Shown here one piece after another: positions 8,803 through 17,827 of a stretch of DNA of 64,000 nucleotides (positions are counted from its first letter, which is position 1; each line of letters starts with the position of its first letter). Location: contig NZ_FNCP01000022.1 of the NCBI RefSeq assembly GCF_900100785.1, positions 21,567 to 85,566 on the forward strand. The letters are read 5' to 3'. The notes beneath the pieces are model-generated. The model ran no database searches, was not told the origin of the DNA, and worked only from the letters and a program-made list of their open reading frames with translations. The DNA is from Desulfosporosinus hippei DSM 8344. GTDB taxonomy: Bacteria; Bacillota; Desulfitobacteriia; Desulfitobacteriales; Desulfitobacteriaceae. A program made the translations under genes and the position numbers.

Positions 8803-9822
8803 TTACTGATACAACTCAACATTCTTCAGATGCTCAGCATAGGTTTTCGCAAACACATGGTAGCCATCCTTTTTGGCGACATAGTAGCGAAAATCTGTCT
8901 GAGCCGGATTCAACACAGCTTGCAACGAGGCATGCCCCGGGCTGGCGATGGGTCCAGGCGGGAAACCGGCATGCAGATAAGTATTATAGGGTGAAGGAAT
9001 CTGTAAATCTTGGTAGGAGAGTTTAGGCTTGGGGGTACCCAGCAAAAACTGAATGGTAGCATCTATCTGAAGAGGCTGGTTAATCTTTAAGCGGTTAAAC
9101 AAAACTGAAGCAATTAAGGCACGATCCGATTCTCTTACAGCTTCCTTTTCAATTAGAGAACCCAGGATAACCCATTGAGCAACAGTGAGCTTCATTGAAA
9201 CAAGCTGCTTCTGAACCTCTGGAGTTAGTTCTTTGGCAAATTGCCGCAGGAGCAAATCAATAGCTGCATGAGGAGAAGTTTCAACTGGGATGTCATAGGT
9301 ATTTGGAAATAGATATCCTTCTAAGCGGTGGATCCCTTGAGGCGCATCCTTTAGAAATTCATACGGAAACGAATCTTCCGTAACAACTTTAGTTAACTCC
9401 CCTTTACTCCCTATTCCTTTTTGCACCAAAAGCTCAATAATCTGTTCAGTAGTATACCCTTCAGGAATTGTCACCATATTGGTATCCAAAGAAGTAGAAC
9501 CACTAATTAAGTGCTCTATCATTTCCTTAGGAGACATTGTGGGGGCTATCTGATAATCCCCTACATATAGTTTAAAATCATCTCGACGTTCACGGGCCAA
9601 AAGTTGGAACATCCCCGCGCTGCGGATGAGCTGACGCTCTTGTAATTCCCTAGCCAGTTGCGCCGCAGTTGTTCCCGGAGATATGGTAATTTTAATACTG
9701 TTTCCCGAGGTGGAGTAAGGCTTTGTTGCCCAACTCCACCAAGATAATACTCCAAAGCCCCCGACCACGGAAAGAAGAATAATCCACGTAAATACTCCCA
9801 TGGTCTTCTTTTTTCTGGCCAT
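8803..9822 (-). CDS. mltG: Endolytic transglycosylase MltG (YceG family)
   Basis: A 339-residue inner-membrane lytic transglycosylase that cuts nascent glycan strands and limits their length. One N-terminal membrane helix (about 10-30) precedes a LysM-like region (SPGTTAAQLARELQERQLI) and the YceG catalytic domain, where SLIEKEAVRESDRALIASVLFNRL carries the catalytic glutamate. B. subtilis yrrL sits in the same place relative to alaS, ireB and ruvX. The 3' end abuts trpB tail to tail with no room for a terminator. Confidence 0.92.
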   Translation of the reverse strand: MARKKKTMGVFTWIILLSVVGGFGVLSWWSWATKPYSTSGNSIKITISPGTTAAQLARELQERQLIRSAGMFQLLARERRDDFKLYVGDYQIAPTMSPKEMIEHLISGSTSLDTNMVTIPEGYTTEQIIELLVQKGIGSKGELTKVVTEDSFPYEFLKDAPQGIHRLEGYLFPNTYDIPVETSPHAAIDLLLRQFAKELTPEVQKQLVSMKLTVAQWVILGSLIEKEAVRESDRALIASVLFNRLKINQPLQIDATIQFLLGTPKPKLSYQDLQIPSPYNTYLHAGFPPGPIASPGHASLQAVLNPAQTDFRYYVAKKDGYHVFAKTYAEHLKNVELYQ

Positions 9823-9852
9823 TTCTCACTCTCTCTTTCTCTATTCGAACCC

Positions 9853-11217
9853 TTATGTTCCAACGCGGAAAATGCGATTTGTCGGAGCATATGAATCCCG
9901 GCCAAGAAATTTCTTGGTTTCACTGCCACTCTCATCTCGGATAACCTGCCAAGTATTTACTACAATCCCTTTAACACCACCCTGGTCTCGAACGACTCGA
10001 CCTTTGGGAAGCTTAGGATCGAGCCGCCTTTTTGTTGTATAAGGGATTTCTCTCTCTACTTGCCGTTCAATTCGAACAGTATTACCAGTCTTCTTACCCC
10101 AAATCCTAACTGTTAAGACTCCAGATTTTACTTCAGTTCGTAGATATGCTAAACTCTGGGAGTTATTTTTAAATTTGAAATCAATATTGGGATAATTAAC
10201 GGTTGCATCTTGTCCGGGAGGCACATAACCTACAACAACAGCATGAGGCATACGTTCAACAATTTCTAAATTACTTAGTAATACTGCATTGTATAGTGTG
10301 GAAGACACTTGGCAAATACCCCCGCCAGTCCCTTTGACGTATTCTCCATTTATAAATACATAAGCTTCCTTATACCCGGTTCCTGGTTCTCGGGGACCTA
10401 CAACCTGGTTAAAGGAAAGAGTCTCACCGGGCTGAAGCAATTTGCCATCCAAGGCTTTAGCAGCCGCAGTCAAGTTTGCCGAACGGTTCTTCTCCTTTAC
10501 TAGAAAATTTGTTGAAAATTCACCAATGATAGAATCAAAAGCCAAATCTTTAATAGACTCTGTTGTGACCGCTGGAGCTACTTCAGACATGGGAATTTCA
10601 ATCCGTGTTGGAACTTCACTGAGTGATAGGTTTTCAATCTTACTTATTAAGTGTTCAACATCAGCCCTTCGACCAGGTTCTGATGGCTGTATAACTACCT
10701 TATCCTTCTCAATCTTATAGGCAGCATCTTTGGCCGGCGTATTAAATTTCGTAAGCTTTTCTTGAAGTTTCTGACTGGCAACCTCGGAATTAACTTTAAA
10801 GACGCTGGGCTGAATAGTTCCTGGGTTAGTCTGGGTTTGATCAATAGTCTTTTCAGTATCAACTTCAAACCCTATGTCAGTTAAAGTCAAAGGAATCTCT
10901 GTATTATTGTACAACAGTACACGGGTTTCTTCCAGCTTGTCCTTTGCCCAATTCTCAATCTTAGTAGATGCCTCGACTAAGGGAGTCCCACTCAAATCTA
11001 AATCGTCAATTTTACTCCCCTCTGGCATAACCGAATTTAGTGTTTTAGCTTTAGCCTCTTGTTTATCTTGAGAAATTTGTTTATCAGGTACCGGAGACGG
11101 AGAATAATCAGGTGTGTGATCTAATGAATTACAACCACTGAGCAATGAAGTAAAAAGAATGCTTAAAATGAACAGATAACTTAATCTCCTATTTCTAAAA
11201 CACTTTATTTTCTTCAC
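9853..11217 (-). CDS. VanW family lipoprotein with C-terminal G5-like region
   Basis: A 454-residue exported lipoprotein with hydrophobic signal (YLFILSILFTSLLSGC) and lipobox LSGC. A putative peptidoglycan-binding region (about 60-215) is followed by the VanW domain (PGETLSFNQVVGPREPGTGY, then GGGICQVSSTLYNAV and NYPNIDFKFKNNS). The tail resembles a G5 domain (VEREIPYTTKRRLDPKLPKG). VanW proteins are cell-envelope associated with no settled activity; the names vancomycin resistance B-type or YoaR-like carry no proof of function. It is inserted between mltG and the DUF1292 gene. Confidence 0.85.
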   Translation of the reverse strand: MKKIKCFRNRRLSYLFILSILFTSLLSGCNSLDHTPDYSPSPVPDKQISQDKQEAKAKTLNSVMPEGSKIDDLDLSGTPLVEASTKIENWAKDKLEETRVLLYNNTEIPLTLTDIGFEVDTEKTIDQTQTNPGTIQPSVFKVNSEVASQKLQEKLTKFNTPAKDAAYKIEKDKVVIQPSEPGRRADVEHLISKIENLSLSEVPTRIEIPMSEVAPAVTTESIKDLAFDSIIGEFSTNFLVKEKNRSANLTAAAKALDGKLLQPGETLSFNQVVGPREPGTGYKEAYVFINGEYVKGTGGGICQVSSTLYNAVLLSNLEIVERMPHAVVVGYVPPGQDATVNYPNIDFKFKNNSQSLAYLRTEVKSGVLTVRIWGKKTGNTVRIERQVEREIPYTTKRRLDPKLPKGRVVRDQGGVKGIVVNTWQVIRDESGSETKKFLGRDSYAPTNRIFRVGT

Positions 11218-11386
11218 CCCCTCTTTTTTAATTAGTCTTTCCTTTGAGTTTTTTGTTTATCTAAGAATCTCGTAGAACTAACAGCTTTTGACTTGTGAAA
11301 GTATTGGAAACAGAGTTTTATTAATCCTTTGCTGATTGTTTAAGGAAGAGACAATTAAATACTGCTGAGTTTTCTTATCAAGAAAA

Positions 11387-11429
11387 AAACAAAGAACTCG
11401 CTGAGCTATACTCAACGAGTTCTTTGTTT
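11387..11429 (-). terminator. Terminator downstream of the DUF1292 gene
   Basis: Arms 11387-11405 and 11411-11429 (AAACAAAGAACTCG with CGAGTTCTTTGTTT), followed on the minus strand by a T-rich tract (complement of 11382-11389). It closes the alaS-to-DUF1292 transcript before the VanW gene. Confidence 0.8.
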
Positions 11430-11462
11430 CCGATCATTTAAAATTAATAAATAAGCGCAAAA

Positions 11463-11762
11463 TTAGTCTTCTTCTGATTCTACTAGGTTTTCCCAGGCGT
11501 CAGCTACTTTTTCCCACTCTTCGTCGTCTTCGATGTCAAGCAGCATTTCTCCACCTTCAGCATCTTTACCAAGTTTAAGGATAATTGCCTCATCTTCCTC
11601 GGATTCATCCTCTGAAATAGGCATTAAAACAAAGTATGTAGAGCCGTCTAGTTCCAATGTGTCTAGATGAAGAAACTCATGGTCTTTTCCTTCATCGTCT
11701 GTGAGAATGACAGTGTCAAACTCTTCAGCATCATGCTCATGGTCTTGTGGATGGTCAGTCAT
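11463..11762 (-). CDS. DUF1292 family protein (YrzB-like)
   Basis: A 99-residue, very acidic protein with the DUF1292 pattern: FDTVILTDDEGKDHEFLHLDTLELDGSTY, then VLMPISEDESEEDEAIILKL and a C-terminal LLDIEDDEEWEKVADAWE. The ATG at 11762 is chosen because AGAGGTG lies 5 nt upstream; the in-frame GTG at 11771 is part of that ribosome site. In Bacillus the homologue yrzB follows alaS-yrzL-yrrK, and the same order is kept here. Function is unknown. Confidence 0.88.
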   Translation of the reverse strand: MTDHPQDHEHDAEEFDTVILTDDEGKDHEFLHLDTLELDGSTYFVLMPISEDESEEDEAIILKLGKDAEGGEMLLDIEDDEEWEKVADAWENLVESEED

Positions 11763-11831
11763 ATGATTCACCTCTTAATTAAAGAATATGGTCATTGTAC
11801 TATTGTAGGTAATGATTGTCAAATATCGAGC

Positions 11832-12248
11832 CTAAGTTTTCTTCATTTGCCGACTGTCCAGGTACCCTTGAAGAATAAACACCGCTGCCATTTTGTCTAT
11901 CACGTTCTTACGTTTGGAGCGAGACATATCGGCTTCCAACAGAGTCCTCTGGGCAGCAACTGTACTTAAACGTTCATCCCATAACTTGACTTCAAGTCCA
12001 AACTTCGCCCGTAGAACCTCTGCAAACTCCTCGGTCAAAGTACATCGAGGCCCTATAGTTCCATTCATGTTCTTTGGATAACCAAGGACAATCTCCATAA
12101 CCTCATATTCCCGAATCAGTTCTTCTAACTCATCAAGTTCCTTCTTGGATCGCCTAATCGTTTTAATCCCTTGGGCCGTCCAAAATAATGCGTCACTAAT
12201 GGCCACACCGATTGTCTTAGACCCAAAATCCAATCCCATAATCCGCAC
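11832..12248 (-). CDS. ruvX: RuvX/YqgF RNase H-fold nuclease
   Basis: A 138-residue RNase H-fold protein. [18 protein letters not shown] carries the first catalytic Asp, [10 protein letters not shown] the conserved middle motif, [15 protein letters not shown] the Glu/Arg motif and [13 protein letters not shown] the last acid. The family takes part in 16S rRNA 5'-end processing and is also called a putative Holliday junction resolvase. The start is GTG, with AGGAGG 7 nt upstream. The conserved alaS-ireB-ruvX order is interrupted by the aldo/keto reductase upstream. Confidence 0.92.
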   Translation of the reverse strand: MRIMGLDFGSKTIGVAISDALFWTAQGIKTIRRSKKELDELEELIREYEVMEIVLGYPKNMNGTIGPRCTLTEEFAEVLRAKFGLEVKLWDERLSTVAAQRTLLEADMSRSKRKNVIDKMAAVFILQGYLDSRQMKKT

Positions 12249-12269
12249 AGGATTCCCTCCTAAATTAAT

Positions 12270-13211
12270 CTAAACAATTTTTAGGCAAAAATGCGGACAC
12301 GCCCTCCCGCAATACCCACACAGTACACATGCTTCAGGGTTAACCACCGCAGTCTCTTCTATGCTCAAAGCGCCTTGCGGGCATGCCTCTACGCACAATC
12401 CACAGCTTTGACACCAATCGGCAATAAAGAGTTTTCGCTCTCTATGTCTAACCATATTTTGCAAACTTTCAGGGACTTCTTTCCCTTCTATCAAAAGCAA
12501 ATTATAGTCTACTTCTGCCTGACTGGACATTCCTAAGGCAATTCCCTGAACACCCGCAATACTTTTTATAAAGTCGATGGCTTTTTTAGGATCCCTCGTT
12601 AAATGCCCGCCGCCAAAAATCTTCATTGCATATATCCCAATGCCCAAATCTGAGGCAAAGGCAATGGCGTCCAACATTTCACTCAACGTCCCATCAATAA
12701 TTCCCAGCCCCTGATAATTTAAGATTGGGTGAATTACATCCAGACCGGGCAATAAGGTGCCAGCCCGAACCCCCTCTACAGCGTGAGTGGAAATGCCGAT
12801 CCAGCGTACAATTCCTTTTTCCTTCGCACGGCGGAGTTCTTCCCAAGCCCCCGAGTGCCCTTTTAAGGTTAAAGCACTTTCCTGTTCATGAAGCAAAAAA
12901 AAATCGAGAGTATCCCTATTGAGAGCAGTTCGTGCCTTCTCTAAACTTAATTTCATTTCCTCAGCCGTAACAGAGTAGGATTTACTGACAATCCGCACAT
13001 CAGGCTGATTCTTAATAGCTTCAGCTATTTGTTCATAGTTATCATATATTTCGGCAGTGTCAATCCAATTAATCCCTTGTTCAAAGGCATACCGCAGAAC
13101 TGAAACTCCCTCCTCTGCGGTTAGACGGCCTTGTAAGGGAGAGACAGCTAAACTTCCAAAACAGACCTCTGAGACATCTGCTCCCCATAACCCTAACTTA
13201 ACTTGACGCAT
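12270..13211 (-). CDS. Aldo/keto reductase with C-terminal 2x[4Fe-4S] ferredoxin domain
   Basis: A 313-residue fusion. The aldo/keto reductase barrel has WIDTAEIYDNYEQIAEAI (Asp/Tyr active site), the Lys motif IVSKSYS and a C-terminal GMSSQAEV. From about residue 265, two ferredoxin-type motifs follow: CQSCGLCVEACPQGAL and CVLCGYCGRACPHFCL. Such fusions are common in anaerobes and presumably couple NAD(P)H-type reductase chemistry to a low-potential electron carrier; the substrate is unknown. It sits between ireB and ruvX, which are adjacent in Bacillus. Confidence 0.88.
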   Translation of the reverse strand: MRQVKLGLWGADVSEVCFGSLAVSPLQGRLTAEEGVSVLRYAFEQGINWIDTAEIYDNYEQIAEAIKNQPDVRIVSKSYSVTAEEMKLSLEKARTALNRDTLDFFLLHEQESALTLKGHSGAWEELRRAKEKGIVRWIGISTHAVEGVRAGTLLPGLDVIHPILNYQGLGIIDGTLSEMLDAIAFASDLGIGIYAMKIFGGGHLTRDPKKAIDFIKSIAGVQGIALGMSSQAEVDYNLLLIEGKEVPESLQNMVRHRERKLFIADWCQSCGLCVEACPQGALSIEETAVVNPEACVLCGYCGRACPHFCLKIV

Positions 13212-13267
13212 TTATAGCCTCCTTTGGTGCGAGGCACACATCGCACTTCAATGCTTCGTAAAGTTTA

Positions 13268-13293
13268 AACCCTCACCACATTGAGTGAGGGTT
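13268..13293 (-). terminator. Hairpin between ireB and the aldo/keto reductase gene
   Basis: Arms AACCCTCAC (13268-13276) and GTGAGGGTT (13285-13293). On the minus strand the following TTTAAACTTT is only a weak U-tract, so it may be a partial terminator or an mRNA processing/stability hairpin within the operon. Confidence 0.5.
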
Positions 13294-13305
13294 CTAACTC
13301 CAGCA

Positions 13306-13560
13306 CTATTTTTCTTGCAAATAGGTTCTTACCAGTTCTTCGATCAGCTCAAAGCGTTCAAGTTTACGAATCATCGATCTCGCCTGATTATGGCTGGTAA
13401 TATACACAGGGTCGCCAGACATGAGATAACCAACCATTTGATTAATTGGGTCATACCCTTTCTCTTGTAACGCAGCGTACACCTTTTGTAGTATATCCCG
13501 GGCAGAAATCTCTTCTTCCACCACAGCCTTAAACATCATGGTTTCTTCCATTCGATCCAT
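13306..13560 (-). CDS. ireB: IreB family regulatory phosphoprotein
   Basis: An 84-residue protein with the full IreB (formerly DUF965, YrzL) pattern: [68 protein letters not shown]. In Enterococcus, IreB is a substrate of the Ser/Thr kinase IreK and affects cephalosporin resistance. The N-terminal [10 protein letters not shown] has no obvious phosphothreonine site as in E. faecalis, so regulation may differ. It lies between alaS and the reductase on one transcript. Confidence 0.93.
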   Translation of the reverse strand: MDRMEETMMFKAVVEEEISARDILQKVYAALQEKGYDPINQMVGYLMSGDPVYITSHNQARSMIRKLERFELIEELVRTYLQEK

Positions 13561-13637
13561 TTCCTGTCCCCCTTTCGCCTTTCGTCCTGACTTTTCCTAT
13601 TAACTTTAGATATTCTGTCAATCGGGAAGATTCTCCT

Positions 13638-16265
13638 CTATTTATGAAGAAAACCTCGGAGAAGACTTGGAACTTTATCGATAGCTTCTCCTAATTTACT
13701 AGGATCTTTACCACCGGCTTGAGCCATATCCGGCTTTCCGCCCCCGCCCCCGCCGGTTATTTTTGCAACTTCCTTTATAATCTGTCCGGCATGGAGCCCG
13801 CTTAAACCTGTTGGGCTCACAGTCGTTACAAAGTTTACCTTTCCTTCACTGGCTGCCCCTAAGACGATAACTCCCGATTTCATTTTATCGCGTAATAAGT
13901 CCGCCATTTGACGAAGACCTTCCATGTCAGGAGCATGCACTTGAGCTGCAATAACTGTAATTCCATCAATCTCAGTCGCTTTATTTAACAACCCATCAAC
14001 TTCATTCTTAGCCAACTTTGCTTGCAGTTGACTAATTTCTCGTTCAAGCTCCTTCATTTGAGTCATTAAAGTGTTAACCCTTTTTCCAATCTCTAAGGGC
14101 TGTGCTTTTAGAGACTGGGAGACTTCGCTTACCTGCTCATCAAGAGAACGTAGATATGCCAAGGCTTCTAAGCCGGCAACAGCCTCAATCCGGCGCAGGC
14201 CGGCTCCAATTCCACCTTCGCTGAGGATTTTCACAAGTCCTATTTCCCCTGTATTGCTTACATGAGTTCCCCCACACAGTTCTTTGCTGAAGGATCCCAT
14301 GCCCACTACTCTCACACTGTCTCCGTATTTCTCTCCAAAAAGTGCTGTAGCACCGCTTTCTTTGGCCTCTTTCAAGGACATTTCCGTTGCCTTAACAGGC
14401 ATATTCTTTAGAACCGCTTCGTTAATCAGCCCTTCAACTGCCCTTAGGCTATCCGGCGTCAGAGGAGAAAAGTGGGTGAAGTCAAACCGCAAGCGTTCCG
14501 GGCTTACTAATGACCCCGCCTGCTGAACGTGTTCCCCTAATACTGAACGCAGAGCCGACTGCAGAAGGTGTGTCGCACTGTGATGTCTGGTGGTAGCTAA
14601 GCGATCTGTATTATCAATTTCCACTTCTACAGGTTCGCCAACATGAAATACCCCGGTCTTAACCTCGACTCGATGATATAAAGTTCCTGTCACGCCCTTT
14701 TTAACGTCGAGGACACGTGCTTCAGCACGGGAGGTTCGAATTAGGCCTACATCAGAGACCTGACCGCCGCTTTCGGCATAAAAAGGACTCTCTGTAAGGA
14801 AAACCAGCACTTCTTCGCCCTCACCAGCATCCTGTACCTCCTTGCCACTGACAAAAAGGCCCTCAATTTGCGTAGATAAAGCTACTTTATCATAGCCAAC
14901 AAAAGTAGTCGCCCCTAAGGATTTTGCTCTTTCTGCAACCTCTGGGCTCTCAACTACTGCACGCATCTGTTGCGACTGTTCTTTAGCCCGGAGGCGATGT
15001 TCCTCAGCAGCAGTTTCGAAAGTTACCATGTCGACAGACAAACCTTGTTCTACCAGCATTTCCTCGGTTAATTCCACGGGGAAGCCATATGTTTCATATA
15101 AATAAAAAGCATCAGTTCCGGATAATACGTTTTCCCCTTTTTCAACAAGCCCTCTGACCTTCTCCTGTAATAACTGAGTGCCTTGCTCTAAGGTTGCCTG
15201 GAAATTCTTTTCTTCTAAATTTAAGTGGCTTAAAATGAAATTCTCATTTTCTTTAAGTTCCGGATAAGCATGAGCATAGTCTCTTTGAATAATTCTAAAG
15301 GCCGATTCCAAGAATGGTTTATCAATTCCTAAGAGCTTAGCAAAGCGGACAGCACGGCGTAAGATACGACGCAGCACATAACCTCTACCTTCATTATTAG
15401 GACGTATCCCGTCTGAAAGCATAAAGGAAACCGCTCTGACATGGTCAGATACAACTTTAAGAGCTAAGTCATTCTTAGCATTCTCTTTATATTTAACCCC
15501 TGCCAAGGCAGCTACATGATCAATAATCGGCCGGAATAAATCCGTATCGAAATTCGTCTCCACACCCTGCATCACAGAAGCAATTCGCTCTAAGCCCATC
15601 CCGGTATCAATATTTTGCTTAGGGAGGGGAGTCAATACCCCTGCTTCATCGCGGTTATACTGCATAAAGACCAGATTCCAGATTTCCAGGAAACGATCAC
15701 AATCACACCCTATAGCACAACCTGGTTTGCCACACCCTCTGGCTACACCGAGATCGACATAAATCTCCGAACAAGGGCCACAGGGTCCTGTCGGCCCGGC
15801 TGCCCAAAAGTTCTCCGGGTCACCAACGATGCGATCGGATTTAACACCTGCTTTTTCCCATATCTCTCTTGCTTCAGTGTCTTCGGGGTAAATTGTTATC
15901 CATAGTTTTTCGACAGGGATTTTTAAGACCGTAGTTATATACTCCCAGGCCCAAGGAATCGCTTCCTTTTTAAAGTAATCGCCGAAGGAGAAATTGCCCA
16001 ACATTTCAAAGTATGTATGATGACGAGCGGTTTTACCTACTTCTTCCAGATCCGGAGTACGAACGCACTTCTGAGCAGTCGTTGCTCTTGGCATGGGTGG
16101 TTCAACTTGGCGTTGAAAATATGGTTTAAAAGGAACCATGCCTGCAACTGTTAACAACAAGGTCGGATCATCTTTGGGAATAAGTGATGCACTGGGTAAG
16201 ATTGTGTGTCCTTTCGCCTCGAAGTACTTAAGAAACATGTCCCTTAATTCATTACCAGAATACAA
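13638..16265 (-). CDS. alaS: Alanine-tRNA ligase
   Basis: An 875-residue class II synthetase of normal length. The N-terminal catalytic domain starts MYSGNELRDMFLKYFEAKGH; the editing domain has HHSATHLLQSAL and CGGTHVSNTGEIG (zinc/editing site); a coiled coil (about 720-760) leads to the Gly-rich C-terminal domain (ITGGGGGGKPDMAQAGG). It is the first gene of the alaS-ireB-AKR-ruvX-DUF1292 block and has its own promoter and leader attenuator (16291-16441). Confidence 0.97.
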   Translation of the reverse strand: MYSGNELRDMFLKYFEAKGHTILPSASLIPKDDPTLLLTVAGMVPFKPYFQRQVEPPMPRATTAQKCVRTPDLEEVGKTARHHTYFEMLGNFSFGDYFKKEAIPWAWEYITTVLKIPVEKLWITIYPEDTEAREIWEKAGVKSDRIVGDPENFWAAGPTGPCGPCSEIYVDLGVARGCGKPGCAIGCDCDRFLEIWNLVFMQYNRDEAGVLTPLPKQNIDTGMGLERIASVMQGVETNFDTDLFRPIIDHVAALAGVKYKENAKNDLALKVVSDHVRAVSFMLSDGIRPNNEGRGYVLRRILRRAVRFAKLLGIDKPFLESAFRIIQRDYAHAYPELKENENFILSHLNLEEKNFQATLEQGTQLLQEKVRGLVEKGENVLSGTDAFYLYETYGFPVELTEEMLVEQGLSVDMVTFETAAEEHRLRAKEQSQQMRAVVESPEVAERAKSLGATTFVGYDKVALSTQIEGLFVSGKEVQDAGEGEEVLVFLTESPFYAESGGQVSDVGLIRTSRAEARVLDVKKGVTGTLYHRVEVKTGVFHVGEPVEVEIDNTDRLATTRHHSATHLLQSALRSVLGEHVQQAGSLVSPERLRFDFTHFSPLTPDSLRAVEGLINEAVLKNMPVKATEMSLKEAKESGATALFGEKYGDSVRVVGMGSFSKELCGGTHVSNTGEIGLVKILSEGGIGAGLRRIEAVAGLEALAYLRSLDEQVSEVSQSLKAQPLEIGKRVNTLMTQMKELEREISQLQAKLAKNEVDGLLNKATEIDGITVIAAQVHAPDMEGLRQMADLLRDKMKSGVIVLGAASEGKVNFVTTVSPTGLSGLHAGQIIKEVAKITGGGGGGKPDMAQAGGKDPSKLGEAIDKVPSLLRGFLHK

Positions 16266-16290
16266 TTATGAACACCCCTTTAAATTCAAT

Positions 16291-16365
16291 AAAAAAAATA
16301 ATCTCTCCCTTTTAATCAGGGACGAGATTTTTTCGGGATCACCCTGCTATCTTTCGGGCTATCGA
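16291..16365 (-). promoter_or_regulatory. Terminator and degenerate T-box-like leader before alaS
   Basis: A hairpin with arms 16300-16310 and 16318-16329 (AATCTCTCCCT with AGGGACGAGATT), followed on the minus strand by eight Ts (complement of 16291-16298), is a strong intrinsic terminator between the alaS promoter and alaS. Upstream is CAGGGTGATCCCG, resembling the T-box core AGGGTGGNACCG, and the terminator's 5' arm reads TCTCGTCCCTG, as in canonical T-boxes where it also pairs with the antiterminator. The invariant TGG is broken (TGA) and there is no room for stem I, so this is either a decayed T-box or another attenuator. Confidence 0.6.
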
Positions 16366-16411
16366 TACTTTTAACTTTCTCACTTAACTATAAAATTTCC
16401 ATTGTTTATCA

Positions 16412-16441
16412 AGTATATACAGTGGATGTCTTATTTGTCAA
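16412..16441 (-). promoter_or_regulatory. alaS: Promoter of alaS
   Basis: On the minus strand TTGACA (complement of 16436-16441) and TATACT (16412-16417) are 18 bp apart. The -35 lies 5 bp past the stop of the AI-2E transporter gene, giving an approximately 140-nt leader containing the attenuator. Confidence 0.7.
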
Positions 16442-16446
16442 CTAGA

Positions 16447-17505
16447 TTAAACTTTTGTTGACACCAGCCGAAAATAAATATGTTTAAAAACAACTCGAAT
16501 AACCGCAGCCAAAGGAACCGCTAAAAACAAGCCCCAAAAACCGGCGATTTCTCCAAAAGCTAAGAGGGCAAATACAATCCAGAGAGGATGAAGACCGACA
16601 CTATCACCCATAAGCTTTGGCGATATTACATTTCCCTCCAGTTGCTGGACAAAGAAAATTATCAAAGCTACCTTTAAAGCCATAACCGGGGAATGGGTTA
16701 AAGCCAATAGTACAGCAGGAACTGCTCCAATAGCCGGCCCAAAATAAGGAATGAGGTCAAAAACTCCACAGATAAGTCCGATTAAGAGGGCATAATCCAT
16801 TCCAACCAACCTTACACCTATGCCAATAAGTGTCCCCACGATTATAGCGACAAATAGATCTCCTCTTAAGTATTGCCTAACAACATGGTTAATATCTTGC
16901 CATAACCGTCTCCATTCCATCCTCCAGCGTTGGGGGATAATCCGGAAAAACCCCTCTCTTAAGTCCTTCCAGTCGGCCAAAAAATAGATGGCAATCACCG
17001 GTGATAGCATGTAAAGAGTCACTGAGGATAGTGCTTTGGGCAAGTTATCCAAAAAAAGGTTAAGTCGGTCAGCCAAAATACTCTCGCCTTCAACCAAATG
17101 TTCATCTAAAACAAGGGCAACCCGACTTGGTAAGCCTGTGGCCTTAAATTGGTTTCGAAATTCATCTATCCTATCCGCAACTGACTGAATGGTCTGAGGC
17201 AATATTACCACTAATTTACTAAGCTCATTATATATTATAGGAATTACCAAAAAAATAGCCGTAGCACAGCAAGTAATGATTAAGATAAATACAAGGGCAA
17301 TAGCTTTATTTCGGCTTATACTATAACTCTCAAGAACATCCACCAATGGATTTAACAAATAAGCAAGCACAAAAGCCAAAAAAAACGGACCGAGAATTGC
17401 TCTTACCCTGAAAAGAATCAGTATCCCCAGCAGCGAACATATTCCTACAAAAATCCACTTATAATTCTTAGATTTCATAAGCCAAGAGAGCACACTTCCT
17501 TTCAA
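16447..17505 (-). CDS. AI-2E family transporter (YtvI/YrrI/PerM-like)
   Basis: A 352-residue polytopic membrane protein with about seven or eight helices and the family's conserved C-terminal half: VIAIYFLADWKDLREGF, then GLICGVFDLIPYFGPAIGAVPAVLLAL and GDSVGLHPLWIVFALLAFGEIAGFWGLFLAVPLAAVIRV. Named after E. coli TqsA; other members export different solutes or act as Na+/H+ antiporters, so the substrate is open. Bacillus yrrI lies next to alaS in the same way. The start is uncertain: TTG at 17505 has a poor ribosome site, and an ATG nine codons in is an alternative. Confidence 0.88.
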   Translation of the reverse strand: MKGSVLSWLMKSKNYKWIFVGICSLLGILILFRVRAILGPFFLAFVLAYLLNPLVDVLESYSISRNKAIALVFILIITCCATAIFLVIPIIYNELSKLVVILPQTIQSVADRIDEFRNQFKATGLPSRVALVLDEHLVEGESILADRLNLFLDNLPKALSSVTLYMLSPVIAIYFLADWKDLREGFFRIIPQRWRMEWRRLWQDINHVVRQYLRGDLFVAIIVGTLIGIGVRLVGMDYALLIGLICGVFDLIPYFGPAIGAVPAVLLALTHSPVMALKVALIIFFVQQLEGNVISPKLMGDSVGLHPLWIVFALLAFGEIAGFWGLFLAVPLAAVIRVVFKHIYFRLVSTKV

Positions 17506-17591
17506 GGTTCTAAGAAAAACTCAGACCTTACAAACAATTGGAGACAAAGGTCCTGAAGGCCTAGCTGAACAATTAGAGCTTACAAAAATCA

Positions 17592-17614
17592 AAAAGCGCG
17601 CGATGCGCGCTTTT
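17592..17614 (-). terminator. Terminator of the PRC-barrel operon
   Basis: Arms AAAAGCGCGC (17592-17601) and GCGCGCTTTT (17605-17614) around a 3-nt loop; on the minus strand the stem runs straight into TTTTTGATTTTTG. Confidence 0.85.
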
Positions 17615-17632
17615 ATCTAAAATATAAACAAG

Positions 17633-17827
17633 TCACTCAATAGCAGCACAAGGAACATTTGGATTAAGGCTTGGATCATCCCAGGCAACTAGAGAACCGT
17701 CCTCAGCCAAATCATATATAACCACTTTATCTGTTTGGGTAGCAAACTCAACACAGCAGTCCCAACAATAAAACTGCTCAACGCCAACTTTCCCTATAGC
17801 TCTTCCACCGCAAACCGGACAATTCAT
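17633..17827 (-). CDS. Small zinc-ribbon-like protein
   Basis: A 64-residue protein beginning MNCPVCGGRAIG with a second pair CWDCC at about 21-25, making a likely CxxC-CxxC metal site, and an acidic C-terminus with no membrane segment. Its ATG overlaps the stop of the PRC-barrel gene by 4 bp (17824-17827), which implies translational coupling. The combination suggests a small metal-binding partner of the PRC-barrel protein. I do not recognise the family. Confidence 0.75.
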   Translation of the reverse strand: MNCPVCGGRAIGKVGVEQFYCWDCCVEFATQTDKVVIYDLAEDGSLVAWDDPSLNPNVPCAAIE

